Source: Baylisascaris procyonis
Lineage: Eukaryota > Nematoda > Chromadorea > Rhabditida > Ascarididae
Reading direction: 5' to 3'
Length of the DNA: 64,000 nt
Assembly: GCA_037389465.1 (NCBI GenBank)
Contig: JAZARR010000008.1
Span: 2,047,501 to 2,111,500, forward strand
The notes under the pieces were generated by a model. It did not search any database and was not told the DNA's origin. It worked only from the letters and a program-made list of their open reading frames with translations. How positions within the stretch are numbered: the stretch's first letter is position 1; every line of letters begins with the position of its first letter. A program made the translations under genes and the position numbers. Below are positions 15,001 to 30,668 of this stretch, piece after piece.

Positions 15001-15876
15001 ACTCCGCAAGTGTAACTGATAGGTCTCTACTTCATTTTCATTGCATAAGGAGCCGTCATATGCTATTTCAGTCTTCACTATAGATAACAAAGACTGTGCG
15101 CATTACTTTGTTTTTAGCAAAAAGACTTCAAGGAAACCGGCTACTCAATACTAACCAAAGAACAAATCGAGCATGTCTACGGAAAACAATCACCTTACAA
15201 CGATTCTACAGCTCTTGAGCTTTTTAAATCACTCAACGAAGCACAGATTCGCCGGCGAATGGAGATAAACCTTCGCGAGCTAGCCAAGGCTGAAGGAAAA
15301 CCGGGTAGACCAAAACGACAGGCTGGACAAGGAATTATTTTGTCACCAGTTGTACTGACAGCATTCATTTTGAACCCTGTTGGCGCATCACAACCGCTGA
15401 TCCTGTCACCGGTCGCAATTGCACCGGTCATCTTAAGTCCAGCTATATTCGGTCCCGTTATCCTAAGTCCTTGGGTTATGGTACCGGTGATTGTTTCACC
15501 GCGTCTGTTGTCACCAACTATTCTATCACCTGTTGCGCTCGCAACAGCGATTCTTTCGCCTCTTGCTTTCAATCCATTTATTCTTTCACCGGGTACTTTG
15601 CTACCATTGATTCTATCACCATTGCTTCTGGATCCATTCATTCTCAGCCCTCAAGCGATGACTCCATTGATATTGTGTCCTCTCGCTTTATCACCATTTA
15701 TCTTTAATCCAACTCTTCTTTCTCCTCTAATTTTGAGTCCGTTCGTGTTATCACCTTCATTCTTCTCACCCGTCTACATAACGGCATTAGTGCTTTCACC
15801 ACATGCACTCTCACCTTTGATCAATTCAACCGGTAAATATGTCACGTTAATTTTATCTCCTAGTATACTAAGTTAG
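6077..15876 (+). CDS. mlt-10: MLT-10-like moulting-cycle protein (DUF644 plus ILSP proline-rich repeats), gene A
   Basis: Nine exons: 6077-6107, 6632-6815, 8883-9019, 9486-9828, 10309-10459, 12009-12242, 13109-13279, 14159-14326, 15118-15876. All introns are GT..AG, all phases agree, and the sum encodes 725 residues ending at TAG. The 31-bp first exon gives MILRWTLYLI and, joined to exon 2, a short hydrophobic signal-like N terminus. The middle exons carry conserved blocks also present in gene B (MPLxQYYDGKKIVLPIS, MYKHWIHQGLSGL, MDLIIEASGVPDA, DDAPRGIDGQPMHF), as expected for the DUF644/Moulting_cycle region. The last exon has about 17 copies of a 10-residue ILSPxxLxPx unit. Family knowledge: MLT-10 in C. 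elegans is a secreted epidermal protein needed to shed the old cuticle. Family and exon chain are firm; orthology to mlt-10 itself rather than a paralogue is inferred. Confidence 0.95.
7880..8165. other. GC-richer segment inside intron 2 of gene A, possible inserted element
   Basis: About 280 bp is clearly richer in G and C than its surroundings; examples are CACGCAGCACCCTCAACGGG and GAGGCCGACCTAAGGACCAC. The same intron is 2067 bp in gene A but 523 bp in the paralogue, so an insertion is a simple explanation. Open frames here are short and I recognise no transposase, reverse transcriptase or terminal repeat. It may be a remnant of a non-autonomous or retro-element. Confidence 0.4.
10825..10880. 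repeat. Two-copy 27-bp tandem duplication in intron 5 of gene A
   Basis: The unit GTTCTGCAAGAGTGTATATA plus TGTGTGT is present twice head to tail, almost without change. It includes a short TG/TA run. Confidence 0.85.
15333..15873 (+). repeat. ILSP proline-rich decapeptide repeat region of gene A
   Basis: The coding sequence repeats every 30 bp and encodes hydrophobic decapeptides such as ILSPAIFGPV, ILSPLAFNPF and ILSPLLLDPF. It ends ILSPSILS before the stop. Variation is mostly at the third and the seventh to tenth positions of the unit. This low-charge Pro/Leu/Ile/Ser repeat is the signature C terminus of the MLT-10 family. Its reverse complement gives a long Gly/Arg-rich frame that is only a shadow. 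Confidence 0.92.
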
Positions 15877-18800
15877 TGAATTTCTTGTCTCATTCGGCAT
15901 AAATGAAAGCAATATTGTTTCATCCAGTCAATTTTCTAATTGTGAATTCATACACAAAAATTTACTTAAAAAATAATCTATTTGTCTCTAATAAGTACAG
16001 CTCACTGCTACTACAGAAACATGCGCTCACTACTAAAACATTGCAAACAAGTTCATGTGCACAACGAATAGAAAAACAAAATGGGATAGTTTATGCACTC
16101 AGTATTGCAACGATGTAGCCTGAGAGAGTGTGCCCCCCAAAGAGTAATATTTACAGCACTATTCATTAACAAGTGGCCACATAATAAGAAGCATCAGCTA
16201 GCGGCCAATTTTTTTCATTCCAAGTATATAGCGCTCTCACATTTTTATAATTGGTTGTTTTGTTGCGAAATGTGAATGATTTACATTTTTGATCATCTAC
16301 ATGTGGAAATTCGCGACTAAATACGGTATTCAATCATTGCTTCTTATAGTAATTGTGTCAAAAATTGCCACACAGGAAGATCTTTTGCCGCTTAGTTTCA
16401 CCTCATCGATAAGGAAAACTGAGGCGCTTAGCACTAATAGATGTAAACTAAGTAAAGTTCTGGCTGTCTACTTCGCAGTGAATTATGAGTGATTCTAGGG
16501 CACACGAAATTCCAATCGTAGTATTGTTTGTTTCATTTTTAAATAATGGTTAATTTTATTAATTTTTAGACAAAAGTTAAGCTTAAATTGCAATCATCCA
16601 TTCATTTCGCATAGCTTAGCAATTGCAGTTTTTTTATTCGATTTATTCGAAAGCGTTGATATTTGTGCAATTGTTAAAATTTCTTCACGATCCACTTATC
16701 ATATATTGTTTTTCAAAAACCAAAGCATCGTTTATTGTAAATTTGTGTTCACGTTGATAATTTTATTGTTTATATTTATACCAAAACAATCCTGGAATTG
16801 TATTGCATTTCAGTTATCTGCCTCCCATTCTATGCGTTTTGAACCTCATGTAGTCCATTTTGTTTCATTTCATTTTCTTACGGTGACATATGTTCATTTT
16901 GTTGCTTCTACGATTAGTTGCCCAGTCATATTACTTATATATTACTTTTGAGACGTACTTATACGTTACTTTTGAGAAGTAATGTTTCCTTAGTAGCAAA
17001 ATTTCGAAGACATTCGGCTCAATTTTTATTTGCGAACAAAATCTTACATGTGCATCATAGCCAAACTTTCAAGCATAAATTGGTTTTTCTTTATCGTATT
17101 TGAAACAACGAAGCCTGCATACGCTTACATATGCAACTGCAATCATTATCCTTCATTTGGTTATCCTCAAGTTGTACGGTTTCTCTGAGCGAATATTCGT
17201 TTCCTAATTGCCTGCAATATAAGCGTATTGTATTTTTGAAGGGTAACGATTGAGTCGTAGTGTAATAAGTTGCCAAACATTAGCTATGGATGCATACCAA
17301 ATTCTTTCTGAAAATATTCAACCAAATCGAACTCAAAATCTTCAGAGCAACGCTGAGTAAATAGAAAATACCAGAATCGACACGTGAAAAACGAACACGC
17401 AGAGCTCCCCTGGAGCAAAGATCGACTGAAGGCCTTAGCCACTAAATTACATAATAATTAGCACTTCGAGCCTGCATATTTGCCCTTATTTCACTCATTG
17501 AGCAATTAACAATTCATTGATATTTCGACTTGATATTCGACTCGAATTTGTCGAGCTTTCGTTATTATTGTGTCTTATTAAATCGATTTACCTAACCTTA
17601 ATGACATCACTTGAATATTATCGCCTATATTATTCTCGTAATCAATGGCATGTCTTCCCTCCCTGATAAGGCTCAAACATTGACATTTCTTTGTTGAGTA
17701 ATCTTCAATATGTCTTCATTCGGCAATGATGTTAATAGCATAGAAATATCAACGTTTGTAGCAACTATTATCATTTTATTGCATTTGCTCTTATTAATTG
17801 CTATTATGTATAATTTTTTTAATATAACAGTAATAATTTTCTCCTGGATTTTTGTTGTACAATACTGCAACAGTTTCATGGAGGGTTTTTAAAAAAAACT
17901 GTGAAATGTTACGTTGCCTATAGACAGGCCGTGAAAGTGAACGTGCTCATTAGCAACTGCCTTTTTCTTCATTGTCTTGTAACCTTTAACATCTATATTT
18001 ATTGTTCTTGGGATGTATCAGAGGCCAGGCTATATGCTGGTGTGGATAAGCTTATCGATAGCCCATCAATGCCGATATCACTCAATATTGTCTGCTGTCG
18101 TTTCCTAAATGTTGCTTGGATGGAGGAAAGAAATTCTTTGAGCATTGATCGTATATCTTGTCAACTTGCATTCACAGATGATGAAGATTTAAGATGAAGC
18201 TAGATTTAAATTATAGTCGTTTGAACTGAAATTTCTATCAACAAAAGCTTTTCGATATTGCATCCAAGCATAAGCAACTCGACTGGGAAACAGTGTCTCT
18301 TCTGAGAAAGATAGAGGGAAAGGAAGAGAGGAAGAGAGAGAAAGAAAATATAACTTTGATGCTTGGTGCATATCCACTCTCACTGCGTTCATCATCAGTT
18401 TCAATACCTCCCTGAGCCGAATATAAGCATAAGCCAGTGATCAAGAGAGCAGCTATATCCTCCTCGATACAACGGGTAAATTCGCAAAGAGATTTTAGGG
18501 AAAATTCACTCTCCCTTTCGTTCAAATATTAGTAGATTTTAGGCAATAATCCTTCTCTTTAATTATGAGAAGAAAAGAGGATTGGAAGTGGAAGAAGATT
18601 TTGGGTGATCCTGGACAGCTGCTTACGTTTCCATCTCAAGTGTCAGGCAGTTTTATTTCCCCTTACAAAGTTGCTTTTTCGTCATTGATGATAATATTCT
18701 CTTTTATCAATATGGACGTAGAATGTGTATATCAAGGCCAATAACGATAAGTCATGTTGTGTAGCTCTCACATTACCCAATGATTACAGCACTGATTAAA

Positions 18801-20690
18801 ACGGTTCCTTTTAAGGTTTTCATTCTCTTCCCATCTTAGATAGATATTTACCAAAATTTTTTCCTGAAAGTTGATAAATTTGGTAACAATTCGGTAAGTT
18901 CGAACAAAAGCTGTTTGATACGTAGAAAAGCAGAGCAGAATCAAAGAGGCACAACATTGCTTCCCTCGTTTTTCGCGAAACCGCTTTCTATCGACGCATT
19001 ACATACAAATGCATCTGTTTGATCGATTGGTAGCTTGAACAAGTGGAGGACGAAAACTATATACAGGAAATTTAGTGAATATAGTCAGAATATTCGATGA
19101 CCAAGTTGCATCCCCGTCGATTGTATTTAGGACGAATTATGGATAATACTTGAGAGTATGTAACCAGTGGGGTACGAGAAATGCGAACTTTTGATTGGGG
19201 AGTTGCTCAGCTTGCTATCATTAGCGAACAATGTTCAAATGCTACTCAAATACTCCTCACATAGCCGTGTATCATCTAGTGGGATGAATTGCAAACGGTA
19301 TAGATTGGATCAAATCCTTCAGTGCATTTAATTTTTGATAAAATAGCAAAGAAATATATAAATTCATCAAAACCAAATCTTCAAGAATTTTACTAATCGC
19401 TATCACCGCATATGCTCTTTCATAAGTGATCTTTTTTTGAATGATACTCTAACCATTTCTATGGAGATATTTCATTCAAAGATTTTACTAAAACCTTTTT
19501 TATTAAGTTTGCTATCAATTTTATAGCATTCCCCCCCCCCAAAAAAAAACTAAAAAAACTGTTGTTTTTCTGGAAATCCGAAACCCCATCATGCATAAAA
19601 CAAGGATAAAAATGTTCTCTATCGAAACCAACACGCTTGAACGAAATGAATTTTGGTGGCCTCTATAACATTGCATATGTGAGGAATTTGTTTAAAGTGG
19701 AATATATCGGTTGGCCGGAATTAAACACTTGATTGACAGACGATGCGTTGCAAAACATTTGACCCAATTATCGTTCACATCGAAACGCCAACAATTAGTA
19801 TTTGAGCGCTTGTTGAAATTTACTCGTCAAGATTTATATTTGTCGTTTCGTTTGTTGTTTAATTGGCCTTTTTTTCTTACTTCAATAAAGAACAAATCTC
19901 GAAATAATCTCTAGGCAATAAGCTTTCTCAACCCAATTTCCGTTAGTCAACCTGCATAAAATTCAGTTTTATCATTATCGATGATTCTCGTCGACGCCAA
20001 TCACAATCGACCAATTAATTTTCTACGAGTAGTTGAATTTCTTTTCAATTGTTCAATTGTTTTATGTTTTTATGATAGAGTTCGCTTTTAGGCAATGAAT
20101 TCTCTAAATTCATCACAAACGATGATTTTTGTTTTTATTTATGATTAATCAAATACTAACACAATTTTTTTTTTTTTTTTTTTTGTTAAGTGCGATTTAT
20201 AATCAATTCCAGCAGATGATGTAAGTGTAATCAGTGTTATCAGTAAAAGCTATCAGAAACGTTATTTTTGGACGCCTAGTCATATGCAAAAGTCTTTCTC
20301 GTTATTCCTAACAGATGACATTAAAAATAAGGTGAAGAAGAACATCATCAAAGTAGCTGCTATGAAAAACCTGAAGATTTGTCATCAAACCAATGACGAA
20401 CTCGATGAGGCGCATATGCCTGAGCTTAAGCCGCAACCAAAATAGAGGCCAGCACAAAAATATTTCGATATCGAGCAACGGTGTACTGCAACCGATAAGC
20501 GATGTTTGTGAACATAACGCCATACATATGCTCCTGCTCGTTATTAAGCTAACCTAAAATCACAATTAGCAATTGCAATAAACCAACAAAAACGGGCATT
20601 TGCAAGTTTGAGTGAATGCCCTCTTTGCTGATTTGAATCAAGCTTTCAGATACCCATAACTGAACCTGTACAGAGGATATTTGCGTGGTG
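15877..20690. other. Intergenic region between the two mlt-10-like genes
   Basis: AT-rich sequence without a recognised gene. It holds a C10A9 run (19531-19549) and a T-run near 20166. One ATG frame at 16301 has a signal-peptide-like start and is listed separately. The last few hundred bases presumably include the gene B promoter. Confidence 0.55.
16301..16492 (+). CDS. Orphan signal-peptide-like reading frame (weak candidate exon)
   Basis: From ATG at 16301 the frame begins MWKFATKYGIQSLLLIVIVS, which has a basic N region, a hydrophobic core and a plausible cleavage after KIATQ. It stays open for 63 codons and contains a weak donor (CTAA|GTAAAG) near 16453. I first considered it as the first exon of gene B because the phase fits, but a better conserved short first exon exists at 20691. 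No family is recognised and it may be chance. Confidence 0.2.
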   Translation: MWKFATKYGIQSLLLIVIVSKIATQEDLLPLSFTSSIRKTEALSTNRCKLSKVLAVYFAVNYE

Positions 20691-23600
20691 ATGCTGATAC
20701 GTCATTTATGCATAATCGGTGAGTTCATTTCGGTATGCTATGAGGGAAAAATTTTTTCATCGGTTATTACAGCGATCAAAATTTTTCTCTTTGGAAAACC
20801 AACCTTATTGCCTTTCGGAAGGCAACTTTGCATTAAAAAGTCAACTTGTTTAAGAATGCCATATTTTAGGAGACTTTTGACTACCACCAATATCGGAAAT
20901 TTTGTGCAAACATTGTCCACTTTGCAATTCTAGTGCTATTATGACAACTTTGTTGCAAGGAAAACTTAAAATCCACCTTTCCTCCAGTCTTTTACGTTGA
21001 GATGTTTTTGAAGCCTTTGTTGATTTTTGTACGAACACATGTCGATATCTTAGTTGCACGCATTTGCATATATAAATGTCTCTCTTTCCAGAAGCTTCAG
21101 CTTTTGAACCCCGAAGGGTAACGTGATGAAATTCTTTAGGTGTAATCTGCAGCATAGGGCGATATCTTTTCCCGGCTAGATCATCATAGGGCGTTATCTT
21201 TTCCCGGCTATCTTTCTATTCGTTATTGAGATTTAGAGGCACCAAAAATTTGCAAGTTACCTTTGCTATAAGATAGCATAGAGCAGCTAAAGTAATTTAA
21301 AAAAAATAGAATTTATGCAAGCAATGAGTTTCAAACGGAAATAGATTGTCTCATAATTGTTTTCGCATTATATGATTATTTAACTGTTCGGGTATCGGGC
21401 TGAAATGAAAGAGCATAGAGGCTTCCAATTTACTCAAATCAGCTGCATTACTTCATAATTTGCTCTAATTATGATGTGCTTCCGAGGTTATATTTTGCTT
21501 TTTAGTCAATCAAATTCAGCTAGAATTTTCAATGCTCAACGTCATGCAAAGTATTTAACACTTCATGTATTTTCCATTATTGCTTCAAGTGCTTATGGTT
21601 CAATAAATGTCAGGCTTAATGCAAATTGCTAGAGGCAAAGAAGAGGAATACACTCGAGAAAACATGCCATTATCACAATATTATGATGGCAAGAAGATTG
21701 TTTTACCAATCTCGGACAAAGCGACTGTTGATATGTATAAACACTGGATTCATCAAGGACTCAGTGGCCTTATGTCATCCATCGGGTCAGCCAAGTAAGT
21801 TCTGCCCATTTCAATGTCTCCTCACTTCTCCCTGCCGGAAGAAAAACCTCGCAAATGTTTCTGCTGCATTTCTGTTGCAAAGGTTTCAAAAAACTGCTCA
21901 AAATATCATTTCCTATAAGAAATAAATGTGTTCTCCCATCGAGCAAAAAATTTTAAGCAGGAATGTATTAGTTCATTACCTTTTTTTTGGAATTTTCAGT
22001 TCGAATTCATATATATTCATCAGAAATACATAAAATAGAGGAAGCATTCTCATTGCACAAAGAAGTGTTTTCAGCAGATGGGCGCCAATATAAGAAAAAT
22101 CTCAAAATTTTGCTTACTTTGCCAGCTGCTTAGCTATACATAACGTCTATTGCTTGTTTAATGAAGATGAATAATTTCTGATGCGTAATTTAATTGCTCT
22201 AAACGAACAAAAACAAATGAAATAATGTACAGAATGTAGATACAAGAGAAATTTTCTATTTATTTGCATCACAATTTCAGGTTCAGCATATATTAATACA
22301 GAAATTTTGCTTTGCAGGGCTCAAAAGCTCAACGAATTTTATAGACGAAAATTTTTTGCTTGCTCACAGAACGCCGAGAATATTTATAAGCATTCAGCTT
22401 GTGTGAACGATGTTATAGAGGGTGAAGAACGGTATAGGCTATCTCCATTACGAGGTGGGTGAATATTAATTGCGATTGCCATTGTCGCAATATCCGGTGC
22501 CACTTTCTTTCATTAACGTTGCATCTTCGTTCATATCAGCGTTCCTTATGGCCGTTCTTGGTAAAAAAAGTAAAAAATCAAGTGAAAATTTCTCGTATCA
22601 GAGGAGATTTCGTTTTTTTTTTTTTTTTTTTTTAAGACTGCGAACATCATGGTCAATCCCTTGTCCTCTCTTGAGGAAATTTCACTTAGAGGCTATCGTC
22701 ACGCTTCGGTGATCACAGAAGTACTTATCTTTGGCTTGATCACAAATACTCAGAATGCATATGAAATTATTCTCCCATTCAAATCTTTAGTCTTGGAGCT
22801 GTCTAAATTCTATCTATACTTACAGCGCAATGATAGACTTTTGTTAGAAGTTTCATTAAAGAGTATTTACTCAAAAATGCGTTTTGTTCATGATCATTTT
22901 CAGACCCATGACGATGTTTCAGCGCACAAAGTTCGTCTATTGTCGAAATTGAATTCGACTAGAGAGAAGAAAATCTTCTCGAGGAGATGGATTGTGCATG
23001 AAGATGCGATCGCTGTATCGGGTATGAACATCAAAAATCGTATCTATAAACCGAAATCGGAACCAACCGTTTCACAACCGCATCACGAATGGCTCTTCAA
23101 TCGTTGGGTGGGAGGCTTCAAATTACGAGTCAAAAGAATGGCTAAATCGAAATGGAGTTATTCACTGAAGACGAAAGAGGAGCAACTCTCACCTTTGGGC
23201 TCTGTTGCGCGATCATTGTTGAAAATGGTACGAAAACTGAAGGGAAAGTCATCCTCACAGACGTAAGTAATATTATTATCAATATTCTCGCATGATTAAA
23301 GTGGGAAAATGTTTTCTTACTATTATATTCAGCGTTACTAAGCAAGAGAGTTTTAGGCTCATTGAAACTGCCTTAAACTGCCTTGAAGTGATTTAAATAT
23401 TTTATTATTCTTCATCTACAATTTTCGATGAAATGCGAATTGTTGTGCAACTAATTCGAAGAGAAGAAAAGATGCAAACGTTTATTTTCTTTCTATTTAA
23501 AACGTAATAATTATCTATGTTCTAGCCTAGTTAGAGTGTTATCGAATTGAAGTATGCTGTGGGGTAAATGGTACGGCTTAAGATCTCATAACGTATGCTT

Positions 23601-26600
23601 CACCGCTCTCTTCAAGTCTTTTATCACTGATAACGGAGAATAAAATTAAATTCTTGATGAGTTTGAATTAATGGTGTATATGATCGATAAGTTTAGATTT
23701 GAAATGGTTTTGGATGATATTCGAAAGACACAGGAAGGTATCGAAAGGAAGAAAGCTGAAAAAATGCTCATTGAAAAGAGACTCAAAGAGATGTATGTAT
23801 CAAAAAAAGGTCGAAAAATGATCAAAATCAAGGTTGGAACTTTGAACTCTTTTCATCGTTTTGCCTCTTATTATTATCAGGGCGGCTCAGCTCTTATATT
23901 GTTTAAATTTTAGCTCTTTATGATATCAGAAACACAGGCTACCAAAAAACTCCAAATGAAGCTTCCTGCTCTTATTTAAACATCACTTTAGGCTATGCCG
24001 TTGAGATATTTTAGGCTCATTAAACCTACAGCGTACATTTGGTAGAGCCGATCATCTTACATATGGCTTCTTGTATTTTTCAATTCTTCTGTAATGAAGC
24101 CTAGTCTATGTTAATAAGCTGAATATTTTATTCAAACTGTCATTCTTAGTGCAAATATCAACGGAACCTTTCATCGCAATGCATTGTATTTGTTGATGAT
24201 TGTGTATGAACAATTAATAAGCTCTTCAAAGAATATCTTTAGGATGATGTAAGTAAAGGTATCAGTGAGATAAGCAATAGTCAAGATTCGTCAACGATCA
24301 CAGGAACAGATATTGGTCAACAAATGTTGGCCGCACAGATGAAATTCATCGAACGTGTTGTGTCACTTGCGAAAGTTATCGGAAATGGTAACGGCACAGA
24401 AATTGGTGTTCTTAAAATGTTTTCTCCTCGAATTCTATCGATTACGCCGGAAAAAGAAGAAACGCATGAGGTATGAAATGGGATTTTATTTTTGAAGCAT
24501 TCAAATAATTATTTAAGGTAAAGATGAGATAAGGTGAAAAAATCCAAAGCAAATTTCTTCATTCGCAGTTCAAACGCGCTATTTATAAAACTTTGGCTCA
24601 TCACAAAATCTTCAGAAAAAAAAACATTAATATATAAATGAGTGCTGCGGCATTGAGGAGGTACAATATATAGCCTCGAATCTATACTTGGCGGTTGCTA
24701 ATTTAGTACAGTATCAGTGAGATTATTGTGGAGAGCTCTTAAATACTGAGAAGGTATCAATAGGTATTAAAATGTCACTATGTCAGCACATAAATCTCAA
24801 CGAAAATAATTAAGCCTGCGGTCTTAAAACCATGACCTGGGCTCATAATTCTTCTAGAATTCGGTGTGCGAATTTTTTCGTTTAGGTGGGGCATTCCATT
24901 TTCCTCAGTTTTCAAGATCACAAGATCTTATTTAAATATGGTTACTTTTCCAAAAACTTCTCTGTTGAAAATGAATTTTATTCTTTTCGAGATTTAAAAA
25001 GGTCTTTCCTATTGAAGACTTTTTGCATTTAGTAAGTGGTCTAATGAAAAAAAGGCCTTCTACTCGAGGAAAATAACGTAATTTTGTTTCGAACCATTAG
25101 GAACAAGCGCATCGATGCATCAACCATTCAAGATGCTCTCTGCGCTAAAAAAAAAAAAAAAAAAAAAAAAACAAACTTTAAACCAGTAGACTGCAGCAAC
25201 TTTTGGATTTTTGAAGGAGTATCGATTTGCAGATTAACCTATTATCACCATCGTTATTCAGCCTTCATAACAAAGGCAAAGGTCTCGAAGCCCTTCTAAG
25301 CTTTCCAAATGCGATGGCAGCAATTAACAATCCCGATTATAGACAATGGATGGATTTGATAATCGAAGCCTCAGGAGTCCCGGATGCTGTTGAAACAGCT
25401 CATGTATGGTTTTCGTTTATTGCAAGCATTTGTCTATCTATTTTTTTTACATAAAGGTAAACGGCACAAATGGTTTCTCTCCTTTTAAGAAGTATCATTA
25501 AAGAAATCAGCAAAAATTCGATCATTCGAACATGCATGCTGTAGCGCCAACTATATGCACGTTCCTTACTAGAAATTATTGCCCATAAAGTTTGCTCTTT
25601 TTCCTATTTCTTTGACCATCGAATGAGGAGAGTTTTGCCGCCCATCCAATTCGGCTTTTTAAAAAGATACTCGCCCGTATTTGGCTTGCCGACACAAAAA
25701 CGGTTGCAGGTTGAAGGACGAAGCAAGTATCAAAACCTCTGTTCTTCACATTTTTTTTTTTTTTTGATACATTATTACATCTTTCAGCGTTCTTTGATAC
25801 GCGGAAAAAAAATTATCGCAGTTGTTCTTTGAATATGTTAGTGACATACAAATGAAAGACGCTAAAATGCCAAAAAGTTCTTTGGATGATGTCTGGAGGC
25901 GTCTGAAGCAGAAGGATCTATTTATTCGTAGTCGATGCCAAAATATGGAAGAGAAACCTCTAGGCAATGTGAAGCAATCGGTTGTAAACTTCGAATACTC
26001 CCCAAAAAAGACATTTATTTAGAAGTACCAAGTATTAGAAGTTGCGGGTAATTTGGATGATGCCCCACGCGGTATTGATGGTCAGCCGATGCATTTCAAT
26101 AAGGCGAATGTGTCAGAGATTCTCGGTGAACATGAGAGACGAAAAATTGAGCTCTTCGAAGAGTTGCAAGCGAATTTCACAGAGAAACAGGTAAGCACCA
26201 ATTTAATTTGGGCTAAAAAATTGTCTTTTCAATTCAATGGGAAAGATTTGAGGCTCAACATACTGTATTCATATAATTAATTGCACCGAATATCGTTTTA
26301 GCACGTTATGCAAATTTATGATGCAATATTATATGATGGTAATGGTAGGGTATGTAAATAACTGTGTGTTAACAAATATTTGTTTTTAATATTTCCAAGT
26401 TGCAGCAGAAAAGAAGCTAAAGCAGAGTTGAGTTAAAGTAGAGCTAAACTAGGGTGGAGTTATGCTAAGCTAAGATAGAAATAGTGAACCGTTGACAGTG
26501 GGCAACATCTTTAGCCGATCATTGACGTTTGGGTGCTGATATCAATGTATTTTTCATAGTTGCTATAATTCTGAGGTGATCGAGAAAACGTCACTCTACG

Positions 26601-27554
26601 AAAAGTCGAAAATGAAAAACGCTGAAACCAGCAGGTGGGACTCTCATATTCTTATATTTATGACACAATAACATTATTGTGTACAGCAAACACTCAAAGC
26701 CATAGAGGCATATGTAATTAAAGAAATACTTACTTGGAGTACTATGCGTTTCATTGTTGAAACGTTAAATAAACTTCTAAATATGATGTTTCCAGATGAA
26801 GGATTTCAAAGGTAAGGGCTATTCAATTCTTACCAAACCGCAAATGGAGCAAGTTTATGGTGAACGCTCACCGTACAATGATTCGTCGACACTTAAGCTG
26901 TTCAAATCGATGAGCGAAACAGAAATTTTACGTCGACTAGAAATGAATTTACGAGACCTTCAGAAGGCAAGCCGAACACGTCATCGACGAAAGCGTCAAC
27001 TCAACAGCGGTATCATTCTTTCACCTGTGTTGCTAACCGCGTTCATCAACGATGCTGCAGGTGTTTCTCAACCTTTAGTTCTTTCACCGGTCGCTCTTGC
27101 AGTCGCCATTAATTCTCCCTCCCTCTTTGGTGCTGTGCTGCTCAGTCCATGGGTACTTGTACCACTGGTCAATTCGCCTAGAATCCTCTCTCCCACCATC
27201 TTATCACCAGTAACACTTGCCACTGTGATTCTCTCTCCGCTTACCCTCAATCCCTTTATTCTTGCGCCCGGTGCTCTTCTCCCAGTAATACTCTCTCCAT
27301 TATTGCTCGACCCGTTTATCCTTAGCCCTCAGGCATGTACCCCTATAGTCCTTTCGCCCTTGGCATTGTCACCATTCATTTTCAATCCAAGTATACTATC
27401 ACCAATCATCCTCAGTCCTTTCGTCTTTACACCCATAATATTTTCACCCTCCTATGTGTCGGCACTCATCCTTTCACCGCATGCATTTTCACCACTGATT
27501 AATTCAACAGGTAAATTCGTTAGCGTTGTATTCTCACCAAACGCGTTCAGTTAG
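20691..27554 (+). CDS. mlt-10: MLT-10-like moulting-cycle protein (DUF644 plus ILSP proline-rich repeats), gene B
   Basis: Nine exons: 20691-20718, 21614-21794, 22318-22454, 22923-23262, 23697-23832, 24243-24470, 25233-25403, 26023-26190, 26796-27554. Phases all agree and the product is 715 residues. The tiny first exon (MLIRHLCII, donor GTGAGT) matches gene A exon 1 in size, position and phase, which supports both starts. Exon pairs 3, 7, 8 and 9 are 137, 171, 168 and 759 bp in both genes. Middle exons share the DUF644-region blocks of gene A, for example MPLSQYYDGKKIVLPIS and DDAPRGIDGQPMHF. A Cys-containing block (FFACSQNAENIYKHSACVND) aligns with gene A. The last exon again carries about 17 ILSP-type decapeptides and ends at TAG. 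It is a clear tandem paralogue of gene A, expected to be secreted from epidermis and to act in moulting. Confidence 0.95.
21153..21210. repeat. Two-copy 32-bp tandem duplication in intron 1 of gene B
   Basis: CATAGGGCGATATCTTTTCC followed by CGGCTA is repeated after a short spacer, with one substitution (GCGA to GCGT). Confidence 0.85.
25147..25171. repeat. A25 homopolymer in intron 6 of gene B
   Basis: A run of about 25 adenines, roughly 60 bases before the acceptor of the exon starting at 25233. A matching T-run is at 22612-22633 in intron 3 of the same gene. Confidence 0.9.
27012..27551 (+). repeat. ILSP proline-rich decapeptide repeat region of gene B
   Basis: 30-bp coding repeats encode ILSPxxLxPx units, with variants such as INSPSLFGAV, ILAPGALLPV and IVLSPLALSP. 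The number and order of repeats follow gene A unit for unit, so the array predates the gene duplication and has not expanded or contracted since. Confidence 0.9.
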
Positions 27555-30431
<2,877 letters not shown>

Positions 30432-30668
30432 TCATTTGCGCCACTCTTGAGAAAAAGGATTGTGAGGGAAAATTGCTTTCCCTTCTTGCAGATTGCAAGA
30501 AACATTCATTTGTAATGTTGGATTATTCTTCAGGCAACGAAAATAACGGCGATCATTGTTGACGTCAATTGTGTACAAATCAACATTGTAGCGTTTGGTG
30601 TGCGTTGTGCATCTATAGAATGTCTCATATCTTGAATATCCTCTTCCATGGAGATCAGTTATAATCAT
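30432..30668 (-). CDS. Candidate terminal exon with three cysteines, unknown product
   Basis: Read on the minus strand, an acceptor-like TATGTTTAG precedes an open frame of 78 codons ending in TGA. Codon choice looks coding-like. The peptide has motifs FYRCTTHTKRYNVDLYTIDV, RYFRCLKNN and NVSCNLQEGK, so it could be the end of a secreted protein. I found no matching upstream exon or signal peptide, no clear AATAAA downstream, and no family. It could be chance. Confidence 0.25.
   Translation of the reverse strand: MIITDLHGRGYSRYETFYRCTTHTKRYNVDLYTIDVNNDRRYFRCLKNNPTLQMNVSCNLQEGKAIFPHNPFSQEWRK

Noticed and set aside
15195..15641. Minus-strand Gly/Arg/Thr-rich frame opposite the ILSP repeats
   Set aside because: It is the reverse complement of the proline-rich repeat exon of gene A; a similar shadow exists at 27068-27250.
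16301..16453. First exon of gene B
   Set aside because: The phase fits, but a 28-bp exon at 20691 has a better donor, lies closer and matches gene A exon 1; 16301 is kept only as a weak orphan candidate.
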